Part shown: positions 19,186 to 28,400 of the stretch, in pieces | Layout: each line of letters begins with the position of its first letter | Numbering within the stretch: the first letter of the stretch is position 1 | Assembly: GCF_023016065.1 (NCBI RefSeq) | Contig: NZ_JALKAQ010000016.1 | Span: 1-58,607 of the forward strand | Origin: Marinobacter sp. S0848L | Lineage (GTDB): Bacteria; Pseudomonadota; Gammaproteobacteria; Pseudomonadales; Oleiphilaceae | Direction of reading: 5' to 3' | Length of the DNA: 58,607 nucleotides | Notes under the pieces: generated by a model | The model's input: the letters and a program-made list of their open reading frames with translations, nothing else | Told to the model about the DNA's origin: nothing | Databases searched by the model: none | Position numbers and translations under genes: made by a program

Positions 19186-20619
19186 TTACTCTTCCAGTGT
19201 TTCCGGATGGTCCAAACCCAGCTCATTGATCTTGCGAGTTAAGGTATTGCGGCCCCAGCCGAGCAAAATCGAGGCGTCTCGGCGCCGTCCACCGGTGTGC
19301 TTCAGAGCGGTTTCGATCATAATCTTCTCAAACTCCGGTACGGCTCGATCCAGTACCCCTTTTTTGCCCCGCTTTAATTCCTGTTCTGCCCAGTTTTTCA
19401 GGCCTTCCTGCCAGGTTTGGCCAATGGCATCGTTCTCGGACTCGGCTTGATCCAGGAGTTCCGGAGGTAAGTCCGCGACATGAATTTCGCGACCACTTGC
19501 CATCACCGTGAGCCATCGGCAGGTGTTCTCCAGCTGACGAACGTTGCCCGGCCAAGGCAGTGTAGAGAGATACTCTTCGGCATCTTTTCGCAGGATTTTG
19601 GGTTCAACGGCTAGTTCTTTGGCGGCTTGTTCAAGAAAATGCTGAACAAGACGGGGGATGTCTGCGCGCCGCTCAGCCAGTTTCGGCAGATGAATCCGAA
19701 TCACGTTCAGACGGTGGAACAAGTCCTCCCGGAAGCTGCCTGCATTCACCAGTTTCTCAAGATCCTGGTGGGTAGCGGCAATGATGCGGACATCCACTTT
19801 GATGGGGGTGGTGCCGCCCACCCGGTAAAACTCTCCGTCTGCCAGAACCCGCAGCAGTCGGGTTTGGGTGTCGGCCGGCATGTCGCCGATTTCGTCCAGA
19901 AACAAGGTGCCGCTATTGGCTTGTTCGAAACGCCCCTGTCGGGTGCCGCCGGCACCGGTGAAGGCGCCTTTTTCATGGCCAAACAGTTCCGACTCAATAA
20001 GATCTTTAGGGATGGCCGCCATATTTAATGCAATAAACGGGCTTCGGGCGCGGGGACTGTGGTTGTGTAGTGCCTGAGCAACCAGCTCTTTGCCAGTGCC
20101 GCTTTCGCCGTTGATCAACACGGTGATGTTCGAATTTGAAAGTCGCCCTATGGCCCGAAACACTTCTTGCATGGCCGGTGCTTCGCCAATGATTTCGGTG
20201 CTCTTTCGTACTTCTTCGACGTGTGGCTCGGCGGAAGCTCGTTGTTCATGGCTGTGAGCGATGGCGCGTTTGACCAGGGCCACCGCTTCATCCACGTCAA
20301 ACGGTTTGGGCAGGTATTCAAACGCGCCGGTCTGGTAACTGGTAACAGCGCTGTCCAAGTCCGAGTGGGCGGTCATGATGATGACCGGAATATCCGGGTG
20401 CAGCGCTACAATCCTTGAGAGTAAGGTGATGCCGTCTACTCCGGGCATACGTATGTCGCTGACAATGGCGTCGGGCCGCTCGTGCTCCAGGCGGGCAATA
20501 ATGCCTTCGCCGCTGTCAAATGCCTGCACGTGTAAGCCGGCTTGGCTTAGCGCCCGCTCAAGGACCCAGCGAATACTTTTGTCGTCATCGATGATCCAGA
20601 CGTTTTCTGGCTGATTCAT
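19186..20619 (-). CDS. ntrC: Nitrogen regulation response regulator NtrC
   Basis: The 477-residue product is NtrC (GlnG), the enhancer-binding activator of sigma54 promoters under nitrogen limitation. The receiver domain has Asp11/Asp12 and phospho-acceptor Asp55 (VSDIRMPG). The AAA+ domain has Walker A GESGTGKE and the sigma54-contacting GAFTGA loop. The C-terminal Fis-type helix-turn-helix includes GRRRDASILLGWGRNTLTRK. Its start overlaps the ntrB stop by four bases (ATGA). Confidence 0.98.
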   Translation of the reverse strand: MNQPENVWIIDDDKSIRWVLERALSQAGLHVQAFDSGEGIIARLEHERPDAIVSDIRMPGVDGITLLSRIVALHPDIPVIIMTAHSDLDSAVTSYQTGAFEYLPKPFDVDEAVALVKRAIAHSHEQRASAEPHVEEVRKSTEIIGEAPAMQEVFRAIGRLSNSNITVLINGESGTGKELVAQALHNHSPRARSPFIALNMAAIPKDLIESELFGHEKGAFTGAGGTRQGRFEQANSGTLFLDEIGDMPADTQTRLLRVLADGEFYRVGGTTPIKVDVRIIAATHQDLEKLVNAGSFREDLFHRLNVIRIHLPKLAERRADIPRLVQHFLEQAAKELAVEPKILRKDAEEYLSTLPWPGNVRQLENTCRWLTVMASGREIHVADLPPELLDQAESENDAIGQTWQEGLKNWAEQELKRGKKGVLDRAVPEFEKIMIETALKHTGGRRRDASILLGWGRNTLTRKINELGLDHPETLEE

Positions 20620-21716
20620 AGCGTGTCCTCCAGAGGCAGGAAGATAATAAAGTCGGTTTTTCCTGGCTCGCTTTCACATTCCACCAAGCCTCGATGCTGG
20701 CCGATGATGCTTTGGGTGATCGAAAGCCCTAAGCCTGTGCCCGATGCCCGGCCACTGATCATGGGGTAAAAAACGTTTTGCAGCAGGTCAGCCGGAATGC
20801 CGGGGCCGTTGTCGATAATGTCGATGCGGCAAACCAGTCGGTGGCGTTGATGACCGATGGTGAACTGCCTCAGAGTGCGAGTGCGGAAGGTGATAGTGGG
20901 AGCTTTTGCTGGGTCTGATGCGTGCTCGTTTTCAAAAGCAGCTTCCATAGCGTTTCGGGCTATGTTCAAGACCGCTTGAATGAGTTGTTCTTTATCGCCC
21001 GGGAATTCCGGGATACTGGGGTCGTAATCTCTTAGAAGCTGAACCTTGCCCCGGCTTTCGGCTTCAATCAGGGTGCGTACTCGCTCCAGAATTTCGTGAA
21101 TGTTGGTGGGCGCGATTTTCAGGGCTTTATTGGGCCCAAGCATTCGATCCACCAGGCTCCGTAATCGATCGGCTTCATTGATAATAACGTGGGTGTATTC
21201 TCGTTGGTCGTCACTGGCGAGTTCTCGGGCGAGCAGTTGCGCTGCGCCTCGAATGCCGCCCAGAGGGTTTTTGATTTCATGAGCCATGCCACGTACGAGA
21301 ATGCGCGACGCTTCTTGCTGGGAAATGATGTCTTCTTCCCGGCTAATGCGCAGCTGGCGGTCTATCGGTTGCAGTTCAATTAATAGTTCAATTGGGTCAA
21401 TGCTTAGAGGGCTCACGGAATAGTCCACCATCAGACGTGATCCGGTCAACAAGGCGAACTCGGCTTCACGACGTGTGTAGGACTGACCATTTTTTGCAGC
21501 GGCGTGCAGAGTTCTTAAAGCATTTCCTGAATCGATCAAAACGTCATGCAGCGGTGTGCCCTGCGTTCGCATGAGGCTCGTTTCGAACAGGTTTTCGGCG
21601 GCCGGGTTCAGGTAGCGAATCGTAAGATCATCGCCCAGAACCAGGACGGCGGTCGTCAGGCTATCGAGGATGTTTTTATACCCGGCGTTCAGGGTGGTAG
21701 ACGGTCGAAACGACAT
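20616..21716 (-). CDS. ntrB: Nitrogen regulation sensor kinase NtrB
   Basis: The product (366 residues) is NtrB (GlnL), the soluble kinase/phosphatase that controls NtrC and is itself governed by PII. A PAS domain covers about residues 10-110; the H-box MAHEIKNPLGG carries the phosphorylated histidine; the ATP-binding region has DNGPGIP and GTGLGLSI. The start at 21716 is preferred over the ATG at 21746, because the sigma54 promoter at 21759-21773 would place the transcript start at about 21747. Confidence 0.96.
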   Translation of the reverse strand: MSFRPSTTLNAGYKNILDSLTTAVLVLGDDLTIRYLNPAAENLFETSLMRTQGTPLHDVLIDSGNALRTLHAAAKNGQSYTRREAEFALLTGSRLMVDYSVSPLSIDPIELLIELQPIDRQLRISREEDIISQQEASRILVRGMAHEIKNPLGGIRGAAQLLARELASDDQREYTHVIINEADRLRSLVDRMLGPNKALKIAPTNIHEILERVRTLIEAESRGKVQLLRDYDPSIPEFPGDKEQLIQAVLNIARNAMEAAFENEHASDPAKAPTITFRTRTLRQFTIGHQRHRLVCRIDIIDNGPGIPADLLQNVFYPMISGRASGTGLGLSITQSIIGQHRGLVECESEPGKTDFIIFLPLEDTL

Positions 21717-21758
21717 GCAATGATCCCGTTGGGCGCTTATGGTCATGGCTATGATTTA

Positions 21759-21773
21759 GCAATAAACGAACCA
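21759..21773 (-). promoter_or_regulatory. Sigma54 (-24/-12) promoter of ntrBC
   Basis: Read on the minus strand the element is TGGTTCGTTTATTGC followed by T. It has GG and GC separated by ten bases, as sigma54 requires, and the complete TTGCT -12 half. The predicted start is about 12 bases on, near 21747. Two NtrC-like sites lie 170-190 bases upstream. Confidence 0.65.
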
Positions 21774-21912
21774 GTTTTTCTGTCTCGTCTAACTAACCGT
21801 GATCTTGCGAGATTGGGCACCCGGAGAGGGCTTGTTGTGCTATCAATTGAGGCACGTAAGCTAATAAAGCTGCAAGCGGGCCGGGTTTGGCCCTTTGGTT
21901 GCCTGCAGCATG

Positions 21913-21927
21913 GCACCAAATCAGTGC
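21913..21927. promoter_or_regulatory. NtrC-type binding site, ntrB-proximal
   Basis: GCACCAAATCAGTGC is a near-palindrome of the NtrC type (GCACC...GGTGC family, as in E. coli glnAp2). Its centre is 19 bases, about two helical turns, from the second site. Together the two form one imperfect hairpin, so the dyad could also act in RNA. Confidence 0.65.
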
Positions 21928-21931
21928 GCTC

Positions 21932-21946
21932 GCACTAATTTGGTGC
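21932..21946. promoter_or_regulatory. NtrC-type binding site, ntrB-distal
   Basis: GCACTAATTTGGTGC, followed by A, differs at only a few positions from the E. coli glnA site TGCACTATATTGGTGCA. It lies about 190 bases upstream of the predicted ntrB start, a typical enhancer distance. Confidence 0.7.
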
Positions 21947-21954
21947 AATTTGTT

Positions 21955-22479
21955 TTACTGTGCAACAGAGGGGCGGTGCACTGTAAAGCGAATGGGCTGG
22001 CCAGTTTTAACCTGTACGCCGTTTCGATCGATGATGTGGGCGACGGCATTGTGGGTGCCCCGATCGATGTTCGGGACGGTGACGGAGCCTGAAGTGCTTT
22101 GGCCGACCGGCTGACCGTCGAGTGCGATTTCGTATTTGTGGCCTGGCTTCAGGCCAGGGCTGCTTTGAACTTCAAAGGTGACCGTGCCGTTGCCACTGTG
22201 AAAGGCTTGGTTATCTTGGGGGTAAGTGAAAGCGAGACTGTCATACGAGGCGCCTTGGCGTTCAACCTCTTCGCGCAGTTTGCGGGTTTCGCGCACGGCC
22301 TCCGGTTTCGGCAAAGTGATGGTGGTGACGGGTTTCACTTTGACCGTTTCGCCGCCCTTGATGGGTTCGTCGGAGAAAGTAACGTTGCCTTGTGCATCGA
22401 CGTGGCGGTACACCTCCGCCCAACTGGTAGAGGCGGCAAGCAGCAGCATTCCGGATGCGAGCGTGACGAGAATTTTCAT
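21955..22479 (-). CDS. DUF4124-domain periplasmic/envelope protein
   Basis: The 174-residue product starts with a signal peptide (MKILVTLASGMLLLAASTSWA) and then the DUF4124 motif EVYRHVDAQGNVTFSDEP. The C-terminal half (residues 80-170) looks like a small beta-sandwich, with VTFEVQSSPGLKPGHKYEIA. The function of this family is unknown. It sits between glnA and ntrB, an arrangement known in related gammaproteobacteria, and has its own sigma70-type promoter. A role in nitrogen sensing is only suggested by position. Confidence 0.88.
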   Translation of the reverse strand: MKILVTLASGMLLLAASTSWAEVYRHVDAQGNVTFSDEPIKGGETVKVKPVTTITLPKPEAVRETRKLREEVERQGASYDSLAFTYPQDNQAFHSGNGTVTFEVQSSPGLKPGHKYEIALDGQPVGQSTSGSVTVPNIDRGTHNAVAHIIDRNGVQVKTGQPIRFTVHRPSVAQ

Positions 22480-22511
22480 GATGATGACCTGTGCTCTGGA
22501 TAACTCATTTG

Positions 22512-22540
22512 ATTATCCGGCGCAGCGGAAGGGATATCAA
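22512..22540 (-). promoter_or_regulatory. Sigma70 promoter of the DUF4124 gene
   Basis: On the minus strand TTGATA (22535-22540), a 17-bp spacer and GATAAT (22512-22517) stand 33 bases before the ATG. A terminator lies between it and glnA, so the gene is probably not co-transcribed with glnA. Confidence 0.7.
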
Positions 22541-22613
22541 CGTTGCGGGTGGCTCGCTTGGTTACATCTCGTTAAGGGCGACAGGTGTTGATTGGGTTTT
22601 GTGGCACCGGCCA

Positions 22614-22640
22614 CAAAAAAACCCGCCGAGGCGGGTTTTT
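22614..22640. terminator. Terminator after glnA
   Basis: AAAACCCGCC and GGCGGGTTTT pair around a short loop, with A/T runs on both sides, so it works on either strand. It lies 34 bases beyond the glnA stop. Confidence 0.92.
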
Positions 22641-22673
22641 CGCTGCTTCAAAACACCTCAGCGGTGCATTGAA

Positions 22674-24077
22674 TTAGCAGGAGTAGTACAGCTCGAATTC
22701 GACCGGGTGGGTGGTCATGTTGATGCGCTCAACTTCGGCACGCTTCAGGTCGATGTAGCCAGCAATCATGTCTTCAGTGAACACGCTGCCACGGGTCAGG
22801 AACTCGTGATCGTCCCGTAGGGCATCCAGAGCTTCTTGCAGTGTTTCGGCAACCTTCGGAATGTTCAGGGCTTCTTCTTTCGGCAGGTCGTAAAGGTCTT
22901 TGTCCATGGCATCGCCAGGGTGGATTTTATTCTGAATGCCGTCCAAGCCAGCCATCATCAGTGCGGCGAAGGCCAGGTACGGGTTAGCGGCCGGGTCAGG
23001 GAAGCGAACTTCAACACGACGGGCTTTGGCGCTGTTCACGTACGGAATACGGATAGAGGCTGAACGGTTACGAGCAGAGTAGGCCAGCATAACCGGTGCT
23101 TCGTAGCCTGGCACCAAACGCTTGTAGCTGTTGGTGGCCGGGTTGGTGAAGGCGTTGATTGCCTTGGCGTGCTTGATGATTCCGCCAACGTAGTACAGCG
23201 CTTCGTCACTCAGGCCTGCATAGCTGTCGCCTGCGAACAGGTTCTTGCCGTCTTTGCTCAGGGACATGTGAACGTGCATGCCGGAACCGTTGTCGCCGAC
23301 AACCGGCTTAGGCATGAAGGTTGCGGTTTTGCCGTATGCATGGGCAACATTGTGCACGCAGTACTTCAGGATTTGTACTTCGTCTGCTTTCTTGGTCAGG
23401 CTGTTAGGGCCTACGCCAATTTCACACTGTCCGGCGGTGCCGACTTCGTGGTGGTGAACCTCAATAGTCAGGCCCATTGATTCCATAGCGGCACACATAG
23501 CGCCACGAAGATCGTGCAAGCTGTCTACCGGTGGTACCGGGAAGTAACCACCCTTAACGCCCGGACGGTGACCGATGTTGTTGCGGTCGAAGTCTTCGCC
23601 GGAAACCCAGGCGGCTTCTTCTGAATAGAGCTCGTACATAGAGCCCTGCATGTCCGTTTTCCATTTAGCGGAATCGAAGATGAAGAACTCAGGCTCCGGG
23701 CCGAACAAAGCGCCATCGGCGATGCCGGTGGACTTCAGGTATTCTTCAGCGCGCTGGGCAACAGAGCGAGGGTCACGCTCATAACCTTGCATGGTGGTCG
23801 GTTCCACGATGTCGCAGGTAATATTAATGGTGGCTTCTTCAGTGAACGGGTCCAGAACGGAGCTGCTGTCATCCGGCATCAGGATCATGTCGGATTCGTT
23901 GATGCCTTTCCAGCCAGCGATAGAAGAGCCGTCGAACATTTTGCCGTCGGCGAAGAAGTCTTCGTCAACCTCGGAGGCGGGCATGGTTACGTGTTGTTCT
24001 TTGCCGCGTGTGTCGGTGAAACGCAGGTCGACCCATTTGACTTCGTGCTCTTTGATCAAATCAACAGTCTTGGACAT
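22674..24077 (-). CDS. glnA: Glutamine synthetase type I
   Basis: The 467-residue product is GSI-beta glutamine synthetase, which joins ammonia to glutamate using ATP. Conserved parts are [19 protein letters not shown], the ATP/metal region [10 protein letters not shown], and [20 protein letters not shown]. The adenylylation loop [10 protein letters not shown] carries the tyrosine equivalent to Tyr397, target of GlnE encoded at 32975. A sigma54 promoter and two NtrC sites lie upstream. CGGAG precedes the ATG. Confidence 0.99.
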   Translation of the reverse strand: MSKTVDLIKEHEVKWVDLRFTDTRGKEQHVTMPASEVDEDFFADGKMFDGSSIAGWKGINESDMILMPDDSSSVLDPFTEEATINITCDIVEPTTMQGYERDPRSVAQRAEEYLKSTGIADGALFGPEPEFFIFDSAKWKTDMQGSMYELYSEEAAWVSGEDFDRNNIGHRPGVKGGYFPVPPVDSLHDLRGAMCAAMESMGLTIEVHHHEVGTAGQCEIGVGPNSLTKKADEVQILKYCVHNVAHAYGKTATFMPKPVVGDNGSGMHVHMSLSKDGKNLFAGDSYAGLSDEALYYVGGIIKHAKAINAFTNPATNSYKRLVPGYEAPVMLAYSARNRSASIRIPYVNSAKARRVEVRFPDPAANPYLAFAALMMAGLDGIQNKIHPGDAMDKDLYDLPKEEALNIPKVAETLQEALDALRDDHEFLTRGSVFTEDMIAGYIDLKRAEVERINMTTHPVEFELYYSC

Positions 24078-24213
24078 TGTGCATGCTCCGTAAGTTATAC
24101 ATATTCGTTGTGCCGGATCGTTCAGCGAACTGAGGCCCGATCTGCTTGCAGGTGAGGGGAGCTTATCAGAAGCTGGTGACCCTTACCTTTCAATTGCGGC
24201 TGATTCTACCTAA

Positions 24214-24228
24214 GCAAGGGGCTTGCCA
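24214..24228 (-). promoter_or_regulatory. Sigma54 (-24/-12) promoter of glnA
   Basis: On the minus strand TGGCAAGCCCCTTGC followed by TT matches the consensus TGGCACG-N4-TTGCA at nearly all conserved positions, with GG and GC exactly ten bases apart. Transcription would start near 24203. Confidence 0.85.
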
Positions 24229-24326
24229 GTTTGCCGACATCGCCTCACAAAAGCGCAGCGGTGGGGGTTCCGGACGATATCGAGGCGTTCGAGGTACAGG
24301 TTTTCCGGGTTTTTGGATGTTAATCG

Positions 24327-24343
24327 TGCTCTAAAATGGTGCA
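24327..24343. promoter_or_regulatory. NtrC-type binding site upstream of glnA (1)
   Basis: TGCTCTAAAATGGTGCA differs by one base in the left half from an ideal TGCAC...GGTGCA dyad. It is centred about 132 bases upstream of the predicted glnA start, close to the E. coli enhancer position. Confidence 0.7.
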
Positions 24344-24356
24344 TGGTGCGGATAAT

Positions 24357-24373
24357 TGCCTGAAATCGGTGCG
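24357..24373. promoter_or_regulatory. NtrC-type binding site upstream of glnA (2)
   Basis: TGCCTGAAATCGGTGCG has a well kept right half (GGTGC) and a weaker left half. Its centre is 30 bases, about three helical turns, from the first site, as expected for paired NtrC dimers. Confidence 0.5.
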
Positions 24374-24432
24374 CTTCGTGATTGATTACATATTAAGCAC
24401 TAATCTTCATATTATCGACATGGACTTTTCGA

Positions 24433-24438
24433 TATACT
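24433..24438 (+). promoter_or_regulatory. Putative -10 box for typA
   Basis: TATACT stands 31 bases before the typA GTG. No good -35 box is found at 16-18 bases, so this promoter is weak or activator-dependent. Confidence 0.45.
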
Positions 24439-24469
24439 GCGTCCCGCTAATTTCTGCAGGATACCAGTT

Positions 24470-26281
24470 GTGATTGATAAGCTTAGAAACGTTGCCATTA
24501 TTGCCCACGTAGACCACGGTAAAACGACCCTGGTTGACCAATTGTTGCGCAAGTCCGGTACTTTGGACCGTAAAGAGCTCGAAAACGAGCGTGTTATGGA
24601 TTCCAACGACCAGGAGAAAGAGCGTGGCATTACCATTCTGGCGAAGAACACCGCGCTGAAGTGGAAAGACTACGACATCAATATCGTGGACACCCCGGGA
24701 CACGCTGATTTCGGTGGCGAAGTTGAGCGAGTCATGAGCATGGTAGACAGTGTTCTGCTCGTGGTCGATTCTATTGACGGCCCCATGCCCCAAACACGCT
24801 TCGTGACGCAAAAAGCGTTCGCGGCAGGTTTACGCCCGATTGTTGTTGTGAACAAAATTGACCGTCCGGGCGCGCGCCCTGACTGGGTTGTGGATCAGGT
24901 GTTTGATCTGTTCGATAACTTGGGTGCAACCGACGAGCAGCTCGATTTCCCGATCGTATACGCTAGTGCTTTGAACGGCATTGCGGGTATGGATCACGAG
25001 GATATGCAAGACAACATGGATGCTGTTTTTCAGGCCATTGTTGATTACGTGCCAGCACCTGATGTCGATCTGGACAAACCGTTCCAGATGCAAATTTCCC
25101 AGCTGGACTACAACAGCTTTCTGGGTGTTATTGGTATCGGCCGCATCGCGCGCGGCAAAGTGTCAACGAACACTCCGGTCGTTGCGATTGGTGCTGACGG
25201 TAAAAAGCGTAACGGTCGAATTCTAAAGATCATGGGCCACTCCGGTCTGCAGCGCGTTGAGGTAGATGAGGCGCAGGCAGGCGACATCATCTGTGTGAGC
25301 GGTCTGGATCAGCTTTATATTTCTGACACTCTGTGCGATCAATCCAATGTTGAGGCACTGCCGGCACTTACTGTTGACGAACCAACAGTTTCGATGACTT
25401 TCCAGGTCAATGATTCTCCGTTTGCTGGTAAAGAAGGCAAATACGTAACCAGCCGTAATATTAAAGAGCGTCTGGAAAAAGAGTTGCTGCACAACGTGGC
25501 GTTGCGCGTTGAAGAAGGCGACTCTGCGGACAAGTTCAAAGTATCTGGCCGTGGTGAGCTGCACCTGTCGGTACTGATCGAAAACATGCGCCGCGAGAAT
25601 TTCGAGCTGGCGGTTGGCCGCCCTGAAGTTGTGATCAAGGAAGTAGACGGCGAAAAACAAGAGCCGTACGAAAACGTGATCATTGACATCGAAGAGCAGC
25701 ACCAGGGCCCCATCATGGAGCAAATGGGTCTGCGCCGCGGTGACATGACCAACATGATTCCGGACGGCAAAGGACGCATGCGTCTGGAGTACACCATTCC
25801 TGCCCGTGGTTTGATCGGTTTCCGTAACGCCTTCCTGACCATGACCTCGGGTACCGGTATCCTGACCTCGACTTTTAGCCATTACGGTCCTGTGAAGCTG
25901 GGTGAAGTCACTAGCCGCCAGAACGGTGTTATCGTTTCCATGGCAACCGGCACGGCGTTGACGTACTCACTGGAAACCCTGCAGAGCCGAGGCAAGCTGT
26001 TCCTCGAGCCGGGACAGGAAATTTATGAAGGTCAGCTGTGTGGTATTCACAGTCGCGATAGCGATCTGGTGGTCAACCCGACCAAGGGCAAGAAGCTGGA
26101 TAACATGCGTGCGTCTGGTAAAGACGAAGTGATTGGTCTGGTACCGCCCATCAAGCACACGCTTGAGCAGGCACTTGAGTTTATTGACGACGACGAACTG
26201 GTAGAAGTAACGCCCAAGTCGATCCGTCTGCGTAAAAAGCTTCTGACCGAAAACGAGCGTAAGCGCGCCGGCAAGAAGTAA
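24470..26281 (+). CDS. typA: Ribosome-associated GTPase TypA/BipA
   Basis: The 603-residue product is TypA (BipA), a translational GTPase that helps 50S assembly and stress growth. The G1 motif AHVDHGKTT is at residues 12-20; the G3 motif [12 protein letters not shown] and G4 NKIDRPGA follow. The C-terminal EF-G-like domains and the lysine-rich end are complete. The start is GTG at 24470 behind GCAGGA. It is divergent from glnA and shares its control region. Confidence 0.98.
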   Translation: MIDKLRNVAIIAHVDHGKTTLVDQLLRKSGTLDRKELENERVMDSNDQEKERGITILAKNTALKWKDYDINIVDTPGHADFGGEVERVMSMVDSVLLVVDSIDGPMPQTRFVTQKAFAAGLRPIVVVNKIDRPGARPDWVVDQVFDLFDNLGATDEQLDFPIVYASALNGIAGMDHEDMQDNMDAVFQAIVDYVPAPDVDLDKPFQMQISQLDYNSFLGVIGIGRIARGKVSTNTPVVAIGADGKKRNGRILKIMGHSGLQRVEVDEAQAGDIICVSGLDQLYISDTLCDQSNVEALPALTVDEPTVSMTFQVNDSPFAGKEGKYVTSRNIKERLEKELLHNVALRVEEGDSADKFKVSGRGELHLSVLIENMRRENFELAVGRPEVVIKEVDGEKQEPYENVIIDIEEQHQGPIMEQMGLRRGDMTNMIPDGKGRMRLEYTIPARGLIGFRNAFLTMTSGTGILTSTFSHYGPVKLGEVTSRQNGVIVSMATGTALTYSLETLQSRGKLFLEPGQEIYEGQLCGIHSRDSDLVVNPTKGKKLDNMRASGKDEVIGLVPPIKHTLEQALEFIDDDELVEVTPKSIRLRKKLLTENERKRAGKK

Positions 26282-26287
26282 GCACTG

Positions 26288-26365
26288 TTAGCCCGGAGTT
26301 GCAGGCAATCACAACGGTGAAAGCACAGTCTTTCTATCTGTGATTGCTTCGCTGCTCCGGGCTAA
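26288..26365 (+). terminator. Long stem-loop after typA
   Basis: TTAGCCCGGA and TCCGGGCTAA form the base of a stem; an inner GCAATCACA/TGTGATTGC extends it beyond a small unpaired region, with a loop of about 25 bases. Only a broken T-run (TTGCTTTT) follows, so it is a possible terminator or 3'-end stabiliser. Confidence 0.6.
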
Positions 26366-26462
26366 TTGCTTTTCGAAGTGCCTCCGTATCTTCTGCGTTA
26401 AATCTGTAATCCCTCTCGCTATTCTCGGCTAGACTTCCGTTAATCATTCATCGGAGTCAGTC

Positions 26463-27425
26463 ATGCTTACTCTTTATCCCGAAATTCAGCCCTACGCTCG
26501 CCATCATCTTGCGGTGGACGATGTTCATGAGCTGTATCTGGAAGAATCCGGTAATCCCGAAGGTATACCCGTGCTTGTGGTGCACGGTGGCCCTGGGGGC
26601 GGTTGTGAAGACTACCATCGTCGATTTTTTGATGCGGAACGATTCCGGATAATTTTGCTGGACCAGCGCGGCGCAGGGCGATCAACGCCGCTGGCGGAGC
26701 TGGAAGGCAATAACACCGAGAATCTGGTGGCGGACATGGAAACGGTGCGCCAATTCCTGGGTGTGGCGCGTTGGCTGTTGTTTGGTGGCAGTTGGGGATC
26801 CACGCTCAGCCTTGTCTATGCGCAGGCGCATCCCGAGCGGGTGTTAGGATTGGTATTGAGAGGCATTTTTCTATGTCGTCCCGGCGACATTCAATGGCTT
26901 TACCAAGAGGGTGCGAGCCGGGTGTTCCCGGACTACTGGCAAGACTTTCAAAAACTGATTCCGGAGGTTGAGCGCGATGATATGGTTGCTGCTTATTACC
27001 GGCGACTGATCAGCAATAACGAGCTGGAACAGATTCAGGCGGCGAAGGCCTGGTCTGTTTGGGAGGGCCGTTGCGCAACGCTTCAGCCGAACCCGAAAGT
27101 GGTGGAGCATTTCGAACACCCCCATGTTGCGATCGCACTGGCCCGAATTGAGTGCCATTACTTCATGAATCAAGGTTTTTTGCAGCCAGGCCAAATTATT
27201 AATAATACCGACAGGCTGGCGGATATTCCGGGCATTATTGTGCACGGGCGCTACGATATGGTTTGCCCGCTGGATAATGCCTTCGCCCTGAGTGCAGCGT
27301 GGCCTGAAGCCGAATTTCAAATCATTCGCGATGCGGGGCACTCAGCAGCCGAGCCCGCTATTGTTGATGCGCTGATTCGTGGTGTTGAACAAGTTGTTGC
27401 CAAAGGTGCGCCTTCAGCTGGTTGA
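26463..27425 (+). CDS. pip: Proline iminopeptidase
   Basis: The 320-residue product is an alpha/beta-hydrolase of peptidase family S33, which removes N-terminal proline from peptides. HGGPGGG (41-47) forms the oxyanion region, Ser110 lies in GGSWGS, and the acidic and histidine residues are in GRYDMVCP and DAGHSAAEP near the C-terminus. Length is typical. It is preceded by CGGAGTCAGTC and stands alone between typA and dtd. Confidence 0.95.
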   Translation: MLTLYPEIQPYARHHLAVDDVHELYLEESGNPEGIPVLVVHGGPGGGCEDYHRRFFDAERFRIILLDQRGAGRSTPLAELEGNNTENLVADMETVRQFLGVARWLLFGGSWGSTLSLVYAQAHPERVLGLVLRGIFLCRPGDIQWLYQEGASRVFPDYWQDFQKLIPEVERDDMVAAYYRRLISNNELEQIQAAKAWSVWEGRCATLQPNPKVVEHFEHPHVAIALARIECHYFMNQGFLQPGQIINNTDRLADIPGIIVHGRYDMVCPLDNAFALSAAWPEAEFQIIRDAGHSAAEPAIVDALIRGVEQVVAKGAPSAG

Positions 27426-27534
27426 TTATTAGACTTTTTGTTGACTTGGCGGGGTTGCGACCTGTGGTTAGCCTCTATACACTTTGGCTAGTTACCGTGT
27501 TTTAACCCTGTGAGCACAGTTGCCAAGGCACGAA

Positions 27535-27990
27535 ATGAAAGGATTGATCCAGCGAGTATCGGAGGCAAGTGTTGCCGTAGGGGATCGCCAAATTGCCAGT
27601 ATTGGCAATGGGCTGCTATTGCTATTGGGTGTGGAAAGGAATGACACCTCAACGGAGGCAAAGGAGCTGTGCCGAAAGATTCTCTCGTACCGAGTGTTTC
27701 CCGATGATCAAGGCCGGATGAACGTGAATGTTCAGGATTCCGGTGGCTCGCTTCTTGTTGTCCCCCAGTTCACCTTGGCGGCGGATACGTCTTCCGGAAC
27801 ACGGCCGGGCTTTTCGCTGGCGGCTGCTCCTGATACTGCTAATCACCTTTATGAGCAGTTTGTGGCTGAGGCCGAGACGGTGCTGGGAACAGAGCGAGTG
27901 CAAACCGGAGAGTTTGGTGCAGACATGAAGGTGGCACTTTTGAATAACGGGCCGGTGACCTTTTTGTTAGAGGTGGCTGCAACTCATTAA
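27535..27990 (+). CDS. dtd: D-aminoacyl-tRNA deacylase
   Basis: The 151-residue product is Dtd, which frees tRNA from wrongly attached D-amino acids or glycine. The ATG at 27535 gives the standard [18 protein letters not shown]; an in-frame TTG at 27520 is less likely. The two active-site segments are [11 protein letters not shown] and the C-terminal [11 protein letters not shown]. The usual SQFTL motif has proline in place of serine here. Length is close to E. coli's 145. Confidence 0.96.
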   Translation: MKGLIQRVSEASVAVGDRQIASIGNGLLLLLGVERNDTSTEAKELCRKILSYRVFPDDQGRMNVNVQDSGGSLLVVPQFTLAADTSSGTRPGFSLAAAPDTANHLYEQFVAEAETVLGTERVQTGEFGADMKVALLNNGPVTFLLEVAATH

Positions 27991-28400
27991 CGGAATGAAA
28001 AGCGATCGAAATGCCCGGAATTAGTGCGCTATTCGTAGTCGTGAGCGCAGGTGTTCCGGCGTTTGCAGTACTGGCAGCTAAGTATTTTTTGTAACTTGTT
28101 GGGCAGAAAGGAAATTGTGAGTTTGGGCCTCGATTTTGCTCCTTTTGTCATTGATTTGGCTAACTGCTGGCAGGTAAAGAAGTTTTGAGGCGAAAGGTTG
28201 AATCGGTCAAAAATTAGCCTTTAAAAATTTGCAAAAATGTAATTGTTGTATTAAAACAGGATCATCACAGGGGACTTTAACAGAGTTCTGTAAGTGACTG
28301 AGAATCAAGGCCGGCGATTTGCCTTGTTAGATAAAAAGAAAAGATCGGGCCTTAAGACCCGTCGAAGAACCTGAGTTAACTCACATAAGGAAGATGCAAC
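27991..28400 (+). other. Porin upstream region (410 bp) with two leader hairpins
   Basis: No gene is seen. Near the porin start, CAAGGC/GCCTTG (28306-28311 and 28321-28326) and CGGG/CCCG (28346-28349 and 28358-28361) can form small stem-loops in the leader. A TATTAA box near 28248 lacks a good -35. The AAGGAAG ribosome-binding site lies just before the ATG at 28401. Confidence 0.5.

Larger units (their letters stand above)
24078..24469. other. Divergent glnA-typA regulatory region (392 bp)
   Basis: No gene is seen here. It holds the sigma54 promoter of glnA (24214-24228), two NtrC-like sites (24327-24343 and 24357-24373), and a TATACT -10 box facing typA at 24433-24438. The predicted glnA leader is about 125 bases. 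The rest shows no clear structure. Confidence 0.75.

Noticed and set aside
22601..22614. Small hairpin GTGGCACCGGCCAC near the glnA terminator
   Set aside because: It is next to a stronger terminator and has no separate support.
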